A DNA stretch of 64,000 nt. Origin: Sutcliffiella tianshenii (GTDB lineage: Bacteria > Bacillota > Bacilli > Bacillales > Bacillaceae_I). Where the stretch lies: the NCBI RefSeq assembly GCF_016908565.1, contig NZ_JAFBED010000007.1, positions 1 to 64,000 on the forward strand, in the 5' to 3' direction. The notes beneath the pieces are model-generated. The model saw only the letters and a list, made by a program, of their open reading frames with translations, made no database searches and was not told where the DNA came from. The position numbers and the translations under genes were made by a program. The number at the start of each line of letters is the position of its first letter. Position 1 is the first letter of the stretch. Of this stretch, positions 36,584 through 46,067 are shown in pieces.

Positions 36584-37597
36584 TTACCCTCCAATATTAA
36601 TTTTCATATCCCCATCTTTTATATAGGATTTTTTCCTCATCCATTCGGATATGGCTAAACTTACCACAGCCGGGCCAATAATGTGAAGCAACAAGACTTT
36701 GAGCAGCACGGATACCGAAAAGCCCATGGACGCAAATGTCATGATCTGACCTACAAAGCCACTCGTGCCCATGCCTGCCCCCTCTTTCACGTTGGTCATG
36801 TTAAATATGGTTGTTCCGATCGGAGCGAAGACGACCCCTGCAATGGTCGGTGGTATGATGATCCACGGATTTCTTATTATGTTCGGTACCTGAAGCATGG
36901 AAGTTCCGATTCCGATTGCCAATAGACCAGATACTTTATTTTCCCTGTAGCTGCTGACTGCAAATCCGACCATTTGGGCGGCACATCCGATGGTTGCCGC
37001 GCCTGCTGCGATCCCCTCAAGGCCAAGCATGAATGCTATTGCCGCACTGGAAATGGGAGCAGTCAGAGCCCACCCCATCAAAACCGCTACCAATACACCC
37101 ATGATGATCGGTTGCTGTTCTGTTGCCCACATGATGACAGATCCAAGGCTGGTCATTCCGTAATTGATCGGCGGCCCGATGAAGGTTGCAACGAAAAATC
37201 CTACAAGTATCGTCACAAAAGGGGTGACAAGTATGTCCACTTTCGTTTCCTTAGAAACTATTTTCCCTATTTCAGTTGCAAAAAGGGCTGCAATAAAGCT
37301 ACCTGCCGGACCCCCAAGCTGTGCTCCAGCCGCACCTGCAATGACGGTTGCAAATAAAACCAATGGCGGTGCCTTCAACCCATAGGCAACTGCCGCTCCA
37401 ATGGCCGGACCCATCAGTCCCATTGCGAGGACGCCCATTTCCGTAAACCAAGTCCATTCAAGCTGGTCCCCGACCGTTTTTATTATAAGACCGATAATCA
37501 GAGATGAAAACAACCCGAGCGCCATATAGCTCAACCCGTCAATCAAATATACCCTCGGTGACAATGTCACACCCTTCTTATGTAAAAAGGACTTCAT
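36584..37597 (-). CDS. Orphan PTS-type IIC membrane protein
   Basis: A 337 aa, very hydrophobic protein with about eight to ten helices. It resembles the PTS_EIIC_2 family (Gly/Ala-rich helices such as MGLMGPAIGAAVAYGLKAPPL, and GWALTAPISSAAIAF). No IIA or IIB partner, HPr kinase or sugar-metabolism gene is nearby, so phosphotransfer and substrate are both unproven. Family-level calls may overstate a sugar role. ATG lies 14 nt after AGGAGG. The stop codon touches the ytpP start region. Divergent from the chemoreceptor gene. Confidence 0.75.
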   Translation of the reverse strand: MKSFLHKKGVTLSPRVYLIDGLSYMALGLFSSLIIGLIIKTVGDQLEWTWFTEMGVLAMGLMGPAIGAAVAYGLKAPPLVLFATVIAGAAGAQLGGPAGSFIAALFATEIGKIVSKETKVDILVTPFVTILVGFFVATFIGPPINYGMTSLGSVIMWATEQQPIIMGVLVAVLMGWALTAPISSAAIAFMLGLEGIAAGAATIGCAAQMVGFAVSSYRENKVSGLLAIGIGTSMLQVPNIIRNPWIIIPPTIAGVVFAPIGTTIFNMTNVKEGAGMGTSGFVGQIMTFASMGFSVSVLLKVLLLHIIGPAVVSLAISEWMRKKSYIKDGDMKINIGG

Positions 37598-37763
37598 TCA
37601 ACCACCACTTTCCTCCTAGATATTCAATCCCTCAAACTAATCATAGCCAAATTTAGTTTCAGCGCAATAGATATTTCTATTCTTATTTTCATAATCTTTC
37701 AAAACCTTATTGTGAATTTTGTTGAATTATGTCTATAATTACTTTAAAATATCTGATTTTTAT

Positions 37764-37790
37764 TAAAACATATAAAATTCGAAAAGATAT
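37764..37790 (+). promoter_or_regulatory. Candidate SigD promoter of the chemoreceptor gene
   Basis: TAAA (37764–37767), a 15 bp spacer and AAAGATAT (37783–37790) resemble SigD TAAA-N15-GCCGATAT with GATAT intact. It is 20 bp before the start codon, so the leader would be very short. Confidence 0.4.
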
Positions 37791-37809
37791 AAGGATTTAG
37801 GGGGGTACC

Positions 37810-39951
37810 ATGAAAACTATCAGAGGAAGAGTCAGATTTATTTTACTAACGGCGATTTTTGGACTTATCGTAGTTTTACTTTTCAACTTCTTATTCTATT
37901 TCACTCAGTCTAAGGCCACAGAACAAGAAACTGCTCTTTTTGAAGCGGTGAATGGGAGCAAGGACATCAAATATTCTTTTGCGGATACCCGCAAAAATGA
38001 GCAGGAGTTCCTAAGGGTACCAAGTACCGAAACAGCAGAGAAAATAAAAGAGAATCTTGCCGGAATTACTGCTGAATCCGAAAAGCTGAAAAAACAGTTT
38101 GCTGAGTATGATGATCTTGTGGCATTATTTTCGCAAATCCAGGCCTCGTCCACCGACTATTTAAATGAATTTCAGCCATTAGAAGAAGCTTATACCGAAA
38201 TAGGATTTACAGAATCAACGGGTCTGCAGGGACAGATGGGGAATATGGTCCGGAACCTGACCATCAATATACAAGGCTCAAACCAGGTGGAACTTGAAGA
38301 GGTCCTGCTTGACTTAAGACTATATGAACAGCAATACCTGGCATCGAAGCAGGAGATTCGCTACCGGGATTTCAAGGAAACAGCGGAAACTTTCCGTACG
38401 ACTCTTGCCGAATCAGATCTTACCGATTCGCAAAAAGCCGATATCATCAACCTTTTCAATCCATATACGGAAACAATGAATACCCTATATGAAAACTACA
38501 CCATGTCAGTTACATATATCCGGAACTTTGAAGAGATCAGCAATAAAGTGGAATCAAGCGTCAATGAGGTGGAATCCAGTGTCTCCGCCCTGCAAGGGGA
38601 ACTGCAAAAGGAATTGAATTCCAATCTTCAAACAATCATGTTTTTGACTCTTATCATCAGTGTTCTGTTGCTATTATTCCTGAGCACCACCGGTTATTTC
38701 CTGAATCGGAAAATAGCTCGTTCAATCCGTTCCCTGAAAGATGGGGCATCTAAGATCGGGGAAGGAAATTTCGCCTACCGAGTACCTATCACAACCCAGG
38801 ATGAAATGGCCGATCTGGCTCATACATTCAACAGCATGGCTGAAAAAATGCAGGTATCCTTGTTAAAGGTAATGGAAGCAACGGACAAGCTGCATTCCTC
38901 CTCCCAGAACTTGGCAGCCATTTCAGAGGAAACGACCGCACAATCAACAGAGGTGAATGAAGCAATCAAACAGGTCGCAATGGGATCAAGCGAGCAAGCA
39001 AGACATTTGGATGAAAGTACAGAAATTCTGCATCACGTCAAAGAAGCCGTCGGAAAAACGGACCGCTTCAGCAAAGAAATCAAGCTTCAGGCTGATAGCG
39101 CCAAGGAGGTCGGGGAAGAAGGATTGACAGTCGTACAAGACCTTCACCAGTCTTCCGAGCAATTCCTGACCCTTGCCAATCATCTGACAGAGCGTGTCCA
39201 GCAGGCCACCAAACAATCACAGCAGATTCACACTATCGTAGCAACCATACAGGAAATAGCAGAAAACACAGATCTTCTTGCGCTTAATGCAGCCATTGAA
39301 TCTGCAAGAGCGGGTGAAGCCGGGAGAGGTTTTGCGGTAGTTGCCCAGGAAGTCCGCAAGCTTGCAGAACGATCCAAGCATGAAGCACTTTCCATTAAAA
39401 AGCTTGTCGCTGAAATGGGCAGCCAGATGAGCAAGCTATCCAATGATGCCCTTCAATTCAATGAATACAGGGAGCTGCAGCAGCAATCCGTCACCCAGAC
39501 AAAGTCATCTTTTGAAAAAATCGCACATAATGTGCTGGAAATCAACCATAAAGTCAATGATGTCCAACAAGCCATCGCACAGGTTACCCATTCTAACGTG
39601 ATGCTTGAGGAAAAACTATCAGAAGTGCATTACATTTCAGAGGAAGCAGCAGCTGCCTCCGAGCAGGTAAGCGCATCAAGTGAACATCAGATCCTTGCAA
39701 TCGAGCAGGTGAATGAGGCGGCACTCTCCCTTTCTGATATCGCTACAGAGCTTCAGGAAGAAGTGAGTCAGTTTGTGGTCGTCGAGGAAAACATCGAAGA
39801 AGATTCAGCAGTCACAGAGTACCACGAAACTATGGATGAAGCTGAAGAAAATGGTGAGGACATAGAATATCCTGAAGGATCTCAAGAAAGCCAACAGGCA
39901 TATAAGGAAGCGGCAATAGGCCTGGAAGAAGAAAAAGAATCATCCAAATAA
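37810..39951 (+). CDS. Methyl-accepting chemotaxis protein
   Basis: A transmembrane chemoreceptor of 713 aa. TM1 spans about 10–35 and TM2 about 275–300. Between them is a helical extracellular sensor of about 240 residues without a recognisable Cache fold (four-helix-bundle type, ligand unknown). HAMP follows (about 301–355, [20 protein letters not shown]). The cytoplasmic signalling hairpin has the conserved tip [20 protein letters not shown] and [17 protein letters not shown]. The C-terminus is acidic, without a CheR-binding pentapeptide. ATG follows TTAGGGGGG. Together with motAB and motPS it places motility functions at two sites in the window. Confidence 0.93.
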   Translation: MKTIRGRVRFILLTAIFGLIVVLLFNFLFYFTQSKATEQETALFEAVNGSKDIKYSFADTRKNEQEFLRVPSTETAEKIKENLAGITAESEKLKKQFAEYDDLVALFSQIQASSTDYLNEFQPLEEAYTEIGFTESTGLQGQMGNMVRNLTINIQGSNQVELEEVLLDLRLYEQQYLASKQEIRYRDFKETAETFRTTLAESDLTDSQKADIINLFNPYTETMNTLYENYTMSVTYIRNFEEISNKVESSVNEVESSVSALQGELQKELNSNLQTIMFLTLIISVLLLLFLSTTGYFLNRKIARSIRSLKDGASKIGEGNFAYRVPITTQDEMADLAHTFNSMAEKMQVSLLKVMEATDKLHSSSQNLAAISEETTAQSTEVNEAIKQVAMGSSEQARHLDESTEILHHVKEAVGKTDRFSKEIKLQADSAKEVGEEGLTVVQDLHQSSEQFLTLANHLTERVQQATKQSQQIHTIVATIQEIAENTDLLALNAAIESARAGEAGRGFAVVAQEVRKLAERSKHEALSIKKLVAEMGSQMSKLSNDALQFNEYRELQQQSVTQTKSSFEKIAHNVLEINHKVNDVQQAIAQVTHSNVMLEEKLSEVHYISEEAAAASEQVSASSEHQILAIEQVNEAALSLSDIATELQEEVSQFVVVEENIEEDSAVTEYHETMDEAEENGEDIEYPEGSQESQQAYKEAAIGLEEEKESSK

Positions 39952-39965
39952 TAATAGTATCAAAG

Positions 39966-40002
39966 AAAGCAGCTGACTCCTTATCTAGGGTTGGCTGCTT
40001 TT
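39966..40002. terminator. Bidirectional terminator, MCP / isochorismatase
   Basis: AAAGCAGC / GCTGCTTT arms around a partly self-complementary 18–20 nt centre, between convergent genes. Confidence 0.8.
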
Positions 40003-40009
40003 AAAATTC

Positions 40010-40501
40010 TTAAATCATTAAGTCATTCAAACAAATTATCTCGCAACCTTTACTTTCATAATAGTCTATCATACTATCAATTTTCTTTTTATCATAACTG
40101 GTAATGCAATCTGATAGTACACTAACCCCATAGTTTGATTTACGTAAGTTATAGCAAGTTGACTTAACACAAGCAACAACATCTGCTCCAGTGATGTAGA
40201 AGTCGTCTATTTCATTTTTACTAATAAAGTCTGTGAATTCTTCACTTGTTAATGCGTTTCCTTTATATTTTGTAAAAACATTTTCTGATACTATTTTCAA
40301 ATCCGGAGCTAATTCGGCACCTAGTGTATCTGTTTTAAAAGTTCTCGTACCAGGTGACAAATTCTCATGTCTTATATAAACAACATGAATATTATTTTCG
40401 ACCGCCCAATCAATTGATTTGTTGATATTGTCGATGATATTTTTGTAATTCTTTGTTATGTCATTTTGAATATCAATTATTACTAAAGCTTTTTTCTGCA
40501 T
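40010..40501 (-). CDS. Isochorismatase-fold cysteine hydrolase
   Basis: A 163 aa member of the isochorismatase/nicotinamidase superfamily. The catalytic triad is visible: Asp10 (VIIDIQND), Lys78 (VFTKYKGNAL) and Cys111 (GADVVACVKST). Substrate unknown; amide hydrolysis is the usual chemistry. The start is ATG 40501 with TTAGGAGG upstream, not the ATG at 40534. By eye its codon use is more A/T-rich than its neighbours (many AAT, GAT, ATT codons), which could mean recent acquisition. It is a single-gene unit. Confidence 0.85.
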   Translation of the reverse strand: MQKKALVIIDIQNDITKNYKNIIDNINKSIDWAVENNIHVVYIRHENLSPGTRTFKTDTLGAELAPDLKIVSENVFTKYKGNALTSEEFTDFISKNEIDDFYITGADVVACVKSTCYNLRKSNYGVSVLSDCITSYDKKKIDSMIDYYESKGCEIICLNDLMI

Positions 40502-40628
40502 AATACTTCCTCCTAATATATCTCTCAGTGCCATTTTGGAACCCCACCCATATTTGTTCTTATAAACCTATTATAGAACAAGAGTTCGATTGTGGCAAAT
40601 ATTAACATAATCCTTTAACATAGCTTAA

Positions 40629-40662
40629 ATAAAAAAAGCCAACCATCGACTGGTCAGCTGTA
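40629..40662 (-). terminator. Terminator of the lipoprotein gene
   Basis: Minus-strand AGCTGACCA / TGGTTGGCT (two G·U pairs) followed by seven T. Confidence 0.78.
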
Positions 40663-40673
40663 TTCTAATGTAA

Positions 40674-41204
40674 TTAGCCCTCTTCCCCTTGCACTTCCAC
40701 AGATGATACAATCTCCATCATCGTATCCGCACTCTTTTCCATATTGTCAGGGTCGGTCACAGTCGTCATTTTGACTCCGCCTACTCCAACCGTAATCTCA
40801 TAGAATTCTTCCTTTTCATCATCCAATCTATCAATGATCACATATCCAAATTCTCCATCTTTGGAAAATGTCTCATCCACTTCAGGACTATCATAGCCTT
40901 CAAGTGTGGATTCATAAATAACCTTTGAAGCATCCGGCTCAAAAGGATTGATAAAAAGTATATAGGTCTGTTCTTTATGTGTCAGGACAATATTGTTGGT
41001 AGCCGCACTATCCACTTCATACTCAGGTGGCAGATAATAGCTGAATTGATCGCTGGCCTCGTTCGTTTCTTTTTTCTCTTCGCTCAAGGATTCTTCAACC
41101 GCTTTCAACGTTTCCTTTGAAGCATCCTCAAATGATAAGGAACATCCGCTTAAAACTAAAATAAAAAAAATAAATATAGAAATAATTGCTCTTCCCAAAT
41201 ACAA
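40674..41204 (-). CDS. Predicted lipoprotein, unknown function
   Basis: A 176 aa secreted lipoprotein. The signal peptide is hydrophobic (IISIFIFFILV) and ends in the lipobox LSGC (Cys near residue 20). The mature part is acidic and begins with a Lys/Glu-rich helix, then a β-rich domain (YYLPPEYEVDSAATNNIVLT, EITVGVGGVKMTTVTD). I do not recognise the family. The start is TTG at 41204, because AAAGGAG lies 8 nt upstream; the GTG at 41213 overlaps that site. Confidence 0.8.
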   Translation of the reverse strand: MYLGRAIISIFIFFILVLSGCSLSFEDASKETLKAVEESLSEEKKETNEASDQFSYYLPPEYEVDSAATNNIVLTHKEQTYILFINPFEPDASKVIYESTLEGYDSPEVDETFSKDGEFGYVIIDRLDDEKEEFYEITVGVGGVKMTTVTDPDNMEKSADTMMEIVSSVEVQGEEG

Positions 41205-41371
41205 CTCTTCCACTCCTTTAGTACATTTAGACTAGAAAATACCACTCTATCTATCATACCTATAATAGTTTTGTGTTGACAAGGATATTTTCGAATTATC
41301 ACTTTATTCCTCTATTTATGATAGACTAAAAAGCAGGAAAACTACAAGAGGTACTATTTGGAGGGATAAGG

Positions 41372-41812
41372 ATGAAACTTACAGTTTATCTGGCAGGAGA
41401 AATTCACACAGCTTGGCGTGAGGAGTTGACGGACAAGGTACGGACTCTGGACCTTCCCATCGATTTTGTAGGACCGATGACAGACCATGATAAGTCGGAT
41501 AATATCGGTGAAATCGTCCTTGGAGAACAAGTGGATGCAATAGCAAAAGATGAAGCCGCATCCCAGATCAACAACCTGAGAACACAGCTGCTCATGAAAA
41601 AGTCTGATTTGGTAATCGCCCTATTCGGTGAAAAGTATAAGCAGTGGAATACGGCGATGGATGCAAGCGCAGCGATTTCCCTGCAAAAACCATTGATTCT
41701 CATCAGGCCCCAAGCGTTGCATCACCCATTAAAAGAACTATCCAATAAAGCGAATGTGACAGTCGAGACAGTAAATCAGGCATTAAAGGTATTGGCATAT
41801 GTTTTTGAATAG
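41372..41812 (+). CDS. ytoQ: YtoQ family protein
   Basis: A 146 aa protein that matches the YtoQ family along its length (MKLTVYLAGEIHTAWREEL, VGPMTDHDKSDNIGE, LFGEKYKQWNTAMDA). The fold looks like a nucleoside 2-deoxyribosyltransferase-type Rossmann protein (YLAG… and DLVIALFG), which is inference. Function unknown. ATG follows GGAGGGATAAGG. It converges on cphA through a shared terminator. Confidence 0.9.
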   Translation: MKLTVYLAGEIHTAWREELTDKVRTLDLPIDFVGPMTDHDKSDNIGEIVLGEQVDAIAKDEAASQINNLRTQLLMKKSDLVIALFGEKYKQWNTAMDASAAISLQKPLILIRPQALHHPLKELSNKANVTVETVNQALKVLAYVFE

Positions 41813-41818
41813 CAAATA

Positions 41819-41847
41819 AAAAAGCTCAGAGATTCTGAGCTTTTTTA
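41819..41847. terminator. Bidirectional terminator, ytoQ / cphA
   Basis: AAAAAAGCTCAGA / TCTGAGCTTTTTT inverted repeat with a very short loop. Confidence 0.92.
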
Positions 41848-41849
41848 TT

Positions 41850-44477
41850 TCAATTAATTTGTTCTAGTAGGGATGCAGTCTCCAACTGTTTGATCTGTTC
41901 CAGGAACGCTTGGATTGAGGCGTATTGGTCATAGAGCAATACCAGGGTATCTCCTACCCCTGTAAGTTTCCATCCCTGATTCATCGCCTCCAACTCCTTA
42001 TGGTGCACGTAAATGGCAGTTGAGCTTCTCGCCTCTTCCACTCCATCAGAGAGCAGATTTATCGTTTCGCCTGGAGTTCTTCCCCGCAAATTGTAGTCCT
42101 CTTTTATGACAAAGACATCGGCATAGTTTCCTATGATACGTCCCATTTCAAGGATGGTCTGATCCTGCCTGTCACCTGCTGCTGAGCCTACAGTAATGAT
42201 GCGTCCTCTTTTCAATAGATTGACAGTCTCAAACAACGCCTTTAACCCTGCAGGATTATGGGCATAATCCACCACAACCGTTCGACCGTGGACATTTAAC
42301 ACATTAAAGCGGCCAGGGTTCTGTTCCTCTGTCGAAAGAAACGTGATGACATTGCTCCGCAGCTCTGAAAACGGGCGTCCAAGGGAGTGAGCTGCAGCCA
42401 GGGCAGCAAGGACATTTGCAATATTATGGCGCGCTGCCCCGTTGATGGTAAGTGGGATATGGGATACAGGTAGAAACCTCTCCGCTTTCCGATTTTCACA
42501 GTACATCACCCATTCGTTCTCCAAGTACCATACCTTCGAACCGTCTTCGATCGCATTCTGCACAACAGGATTCATGATTGATAAGGAGAAATAGACTACT
42601 TCCCCATTTGTATGTTCCGCCATGCTTACGCATTTTGGATCATCGGCATTCAATATGCATGCTCCACCTGGCAGAACAACTTCAGGGATGGTCCGCTTCA
42701 ACTTTTCAAGGTCTTCAAGCGTTTCCACACCTCTTAGCCCGAGATGATCCTCGCTTACATTGGTAACTATCCCGACGTCACAATAGCGGAACGCAAGTCC
42801 TTCCCTTAGCATCCCACCCCGTGCCGTTTCGAGCACCGCGATGTCCACATTTGGATTAGAGAGCACTTTCCTGGCGCTTATCGGTCCGCTGCAGTCCCCT
42901 TTATCCAGTTGCTGATTTCCGACCCAGACACCGTCCGAGCATGTCAGCCCAACTGTTACATCATCTTTTTGCAGAAGATGTGTGACAAGTCTTGATGTCG
43001 TTGTCTTGCCATTCGTCCCCGTAACCGCAACAACAGGAATGGCAGCTTCTTCACGGGATGAGAAAAGATAGTCTACAATCGCTCCGCCTACATCACGGCT
43101 TTTCCCTCTGGAAGGGTAAATATGCATGCGGATACCTGGAGCAGCATTGACCTCAAGGATTGCCGCTTCATCTTTTTCATAAGCAAGAGAAACGTCTGTG
43201 GAAAGGATATCAATCCCGGCAACATCAAGTCCGACTGCCTCCGCAGCCGAAACCGCCATTCTTCTGTAATCGGGATGAACATCATCCGTCACATCAATCG
43301 CCGATCCGCCTGTTGATAGATTTGCATTCCCGAGAACTTCCAAGGCTTGTCCACATCCCAGAACAGATTCAAGGGAGTAGCCGATCTTTTCCAAATGTAC
43401 GGCGGTACGATCATCAAGAGGGATTTTACTCATTGCTTTCTCATGACCATCCCCGCGTAATGGATTAAGGTTTTCTTCCTCGATCAATTCCCTTATCGTC
43501 CTTTTTCCATCCCCGACAACAGTCGGCGGCAGGCGCAGACTAGCTGCGACAAGCTCATGATTCACCACAAGGAAACGGTAGTCCATCCCCTTATAATAAC
43601 GTTCAAGAATATAATGGGTCCTTTCTTTATAGACGCAATGAAATGCTGCAAGCAAATCTGTGTCATTTTGAATATCGGTGATGATATTTTGGCCCTGCCG
43701 TCCATTAAGGGGTTTGATGACTAGCGGGTAGCCGATTTTTTCGGCTGATTTCAACAGGTCATATTCATTGGAGACCACAACTCCAGCTGGCACAGGTAAG
43801 CCTGCACCCCTTAAAAGTGTTTTGGTCATATCCTTATCACATGAATTTTCTACTGCCAAATAGGATGACTGGCTTGTGATGGTCGCCTGTACAGACTTCT
43901 GCTTTTTCCCTGTGCCAAGTCTGAGATAGCTATTGGCACCGACACGTTCAACCGGAATTTTACGTGCTCGTGCAGCCTGGTAGATCGCATCTGTGCTTGG
44001 CCCCAATTTATATTTATGATATAGATTGGATGTATGTTGGATATACGATTCTGCATTCGTCTCTTTACCTGCCAGTATCGCATTGACCATTTCAAGTGCC
44101 GCTTCAAATGCATAGAAGCCAGACTTAGGCTCGAGATAGTCATAGGTCACAAAATAGATGCCCTTCCGTTCACTCGTAATCGTTTTCCCGCGTTTCACCT
44201 TAATCCCTGCAAGGTGTTGGATCTCGAGTGCCATGTGCTCCAGAATATGCCCCATCCACGTACCTTCTTTAAGACGTTCCACAAATCCGCCTTCATAGCC
44301 CCTCGAGCACGAGTGGGTATGGAGGGATGGCAGCACTTGAAGCAGCCTATCCGCAAAGCCCGGAATGGTATTGGAAGGTCTCTCCTCCCATTCTTCTATA
44401 TCCAGCTCTATACAGATGGTCGGTTTGAAGCTATATAAGTTTGGGCCTGTTAAATAACTGACGCGATTGATTATCAT
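41850..44477 (-). CDS. cphA: Cyanophycin synthetase
   Basis: Makes cyanophycin, a poly-Asp backbone with Arg side chains, from Asp, Arg and ATP without a ribosome. Length 875 aa, as usual for CphA1. The N-terminal CphA domain covers about 1–160 (HILEHMALEIQHLAG). An ATP-grasp domain follows (about 200–470, PLVIKPLNGRQGQNI, VNAAPGIRMHIYPS), which forms the Asp–Asp bond. The Mur-ligase-like half has the P-loop TGTNGKTTTSRLV near 484–494 and DYAHNPAGLKALF, and adds Arg. The start is ATG 44477 (MIINRVSYLTGPN). AAGGAG lies 12 nt upstream; the longer ATG reading overlaps cphB. It follows cphB by 16 bp, so the two form a synthesis/degradation operon. Confidence 0.95.
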   Translation of the reverse strand: MIINRVSYLTGPNLYSFKPTICIELDIEEWEERPSNTIPGFADRLLQVLPSLHTHSCSRGYEGGFVERLKEGTWMGHILEHMALEIQHLAGIKVKRGKTITSERKGIYFVTYDYLEPKSGFYAFEAALEMVNAILAGKETNAESYIQHTSNLYHKYKLGPSTDAIYQAARARKIPVERVGANSYLRLGTGKKQKSVQATITSQSSYLAVENSCDKDMTKTLLRGAGLPVPAGVVVSNEYDLLKSAEKIGYPLVIKPLNGRQGQNIITDIQNDTDLLAAFHCVYKERTHYILERYYKGMDYRFLVVNHELVAASLRLPPTVVGDGKRTIRELIEEENLNPLRGDGHEKAMSKIPLDDRTAVHLEKIGYSLESVLGCGQALEVLGNANLSTGGSAIDVTDDVHPDYRRMAVSAAEAVGLDVAGIDILSTDVSLAYEKDEAAILEVNAAPGIRMHIYPSRGKSRDVGGAIVDYLFSSREEAAIPVVAVTGTNGKTTTSRLVTHLLQKDDVTVGLTCSDGVWVGNQQLDKGDCSGPISARKVLSNPNVDIAVLETARGGMLREGLAFRYCDVGIVTNVSEDHLGLRGVETLEDLEKLKRTIPEVVLPGGACILNADDPKCVSMAEHTNGEVVYFSLSIMNPVVQNAIEDGSKVWYLENEWVMYCENRKAERFLPVSHIPLTINGAARHNIANVLAALAAAHSLGRPFSELRSNVITFLSTEEQNPGRFNVLNVHGRTVVVDYAHNPAGLKALFETVNLLKRGRIITVGSAAGDRQDQTILEMGRIIGNYADVFVIKEDYNLRGRTPGETINLLSDGVEEARSSTAIYVHHKELEAMNQGWKLTGVGDTLVLLYDQYASIQAFLEQIKQLETASLLEQIN

Positions 44478-44493
44478 TGATTGATTCCGCTCC

Positions 44494-45288
44494 TTAAGGG
44501 ATGATTGGTTCACTTTTGGCTAAATTAAAAATCGCGCCTCCGCCAAGCATATGGAAGCGTATATCCGCTATGGTCATATTTCCCTTGTTTTCCGCTACAT
44601 CTATATATGTAGATTTCTTGCCATCAAAAATAATCACGTTATATTCGCCGATCACTTCAAACTGTTCTCCCTCATTTTGCACCCATATCGCTGTATTTTC
44701 ATCAATGCCAATACCTATGATCTGAGGGTTCAATGAAATCGCTCTCATAAGTCGGCTGAAACGATCACGCTGCGAAAAATGCTGATCGATGATGACGTCT
44801 TCCATAAATCCGAAGCCAGATCCCATTTCCAAAACTGAAATGTCTTCCTTGTCAAAAAGCTTGGAGGAGATGATCATCAATCTGCTCATCACCGCAGCCC
44901 CGGCACTTGTCCCACCTATGATCAATCCATTTTTCCACTCATGGAAAAGATGCCTATAAAAAGAGGTGCCGCCAAGGATACTTGTAAGCCTTAGCTGATC
45001 CCCGCCTGTGATATATAATCCCGACAAACTTGCCATTTTTTCCTGCAGGTCATCGTCTTCCGCCTTTTCCCTTGAGTCCAAATGGAAAAGTACTGGTGCT
45101 GTCCCATGCAATTCTTGGAACAGTTTATAATATTCAGCCCCTACCTCTTCCGGGTAGCCGGTTGCAGTGGTCAGTATTCCTATTGGGCCTTGGCGGCTTT
45201 TGCATAATGAAGCGAATTTTGAGAGAATCTCTTTTCTGTCTGTCTTGTCTTCATTGCCACCAATAATCAGCAAATCACCCTTCGCCAT
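44494..45288 (-). CDS. cphB: Cyanophycinase
   Basis: A serine exopeptidase of the S51 family that cuts cyanophycin into β-Asp-Arg dipeptides. 264 aa. The nucleophile is Ser128 in GGTSAGA. Other S51/cyanophycinase blocks are LLIIGGNEDK at the start, YITGGDQLRLTSIL, GFGFMEDVIIDQHFSQRDR and GIGIDENTAI. There is no signal peptide, so it acts in the cytoplasm. ATG lies 9 nt after GAGGG. It is first in the cphBA operon. No isoaspartyl dipeptidase gene is present in the window to finish the breakdown. Confidence 0.95.
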   Translation of the reverse strand: MAKGDLLIIGGNEDKTDRKEILSKFASLCKSRQGPIGILTTATGYPEEVGAEYYKLFQELHGTAPVLFHLDSREKAEDDDLQEKMASLSGLYITGGDQLRLTSILGGTSFYRHLFHEWKNGLIIGGTSAGAAVMSRLMIISSKLFDKEDISVLEMGSGFGFMEDVIIDQHFSQRDRFSRLMRAISLNPQIIGIGIDENTAIWVQNEGEQFEVIGEYNVIIFDGKKSTYIDVAENKGNMTIADIRFHMLGGGAIFNLAKSEPIIP

Positions 45289-45418
45289 CCATCATAACCC
45301 TCTTTACTTTTTATTGAGACGGAATGCTGGTAAATAACCGATTACATTACATCCAATTTTATATACCCTATTTCGCTTTACAATTAAACCTGTTTTCTGA
45401 AAAAATCTAAACAAAAAT

Positions 45419-45454
45419 AGAGGGCATACGTTTAATCTGCAGTACGCCCTCTTT
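45419..45454 (-). terminator. Terminator of the DUF84 gene
   Basis: Minus-strand GAGGGCGTAC / GTATGCCCTC inverted repeat followed by TATTTTTG. Confidence 0.85.
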
Positions 45455-45470
45455 CTTCCTTTGAAGCCTT

Positions 45471-46001
45471 CTATTTTTTTGCGTGGTTCTTGTATTGCCA
45501 TTGTCCGATCAGGATCAGGCTTACGTGCTTGAACATTTCCACCCGGGAGACTGTACCGTTCGTAAAAATGCCGAGTGCCCCTTCATGCTTCCTGATACCC
45601 TCTCTATTGCAATACTGTTCCATTAAATCTCCAAGCTCCACACCCTGCTCTATGGAGTCCCTAAAACAATCGGGAAGCGGAATTCTTGCCCCGCCGGCAA
45701 TAAACTCATTTCCCTCACTATCCACCAACGCACCCCAGTTACAGACCATCACCTTGGAGCCTTCATCCAATACAACTCCCCCCTCAAGGCCAATGGCTAT
45801 GTCCGCGCCACTTTCCTTCAGGGTATTCCTTGCGCGCTGGATGGCTCCCCTTACCGTTTCCTCATCCGATATAGGCTGGGCACGTACACCTGAATCTACC
45901 TCATGGCTGCTCCAATTGCAGGCAATATCAAGTTGCTGCAAAGCTTCAAGGACTGCTTTATATTTGGCTGGGTTATTTGAACCGATCGCTACTTTAATCA
46001 T
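45471..46001 (-). CDS. Inosine/xanthosine triphosphatase-type protein (DUF84)
   Basis: A 176 aa protein of the ITPase-like DUF84/YjjX family. It opens with the family motif VAIGSNNPAKYKAV and continues with SGVRAQPISDEETVRGAIQRA, GLEGGVV and ALGIFTNGTVSR. The role is probably removal of damaged purine nucleotides (ITP/XTP), based on E. coli YjjX. ATG is preceded by GGAAAGGAAG. It lies 66 bp after the M42 peptidase gene, with a weak hairpin between. Confidence 0.85.
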   Translation of the reverse strand: MIKVAIGSNNPAKYKAVLEALQQLDIACNWSSHEVDSGVRAQPISDEETVRGAIQRARNTLKESGADIAIGLEGGVVLDEGSKVMVCNWGALVDSEGNEFIAGGARIPLPDCFRDSIEQGVELGDLMEQYCNREGIRKHEGALGIFTNGTVSRVEMFKHVSLILIGQWQYKNHAKK

Positions 46002-46037
46002 AGGTCTTCCTTTCCTTTTAGTTTTTCCGCATTACAA

Positions 46038-46059
46038 AACGGTGAGTTTCCCCACCGTT
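46038..46059 (-). terminator. Weak hairpin after ytoP
   Basis: AACGGTG / CACCGTT with an 8 nt loop. Read on the minus strand the tail is only TTTTG. It may be an attenuating terminator or only an mRNA 3' structure before the DUF84 gene. Confidence 0.45.
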
Positions 46060-46067
46060 CATTGTCT

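Noticed and set aside
43088-44438. Several 60–134 aa ORFs overlapping cphA
   Set aside because: They are shadow frames of the 875 aa synthetase.
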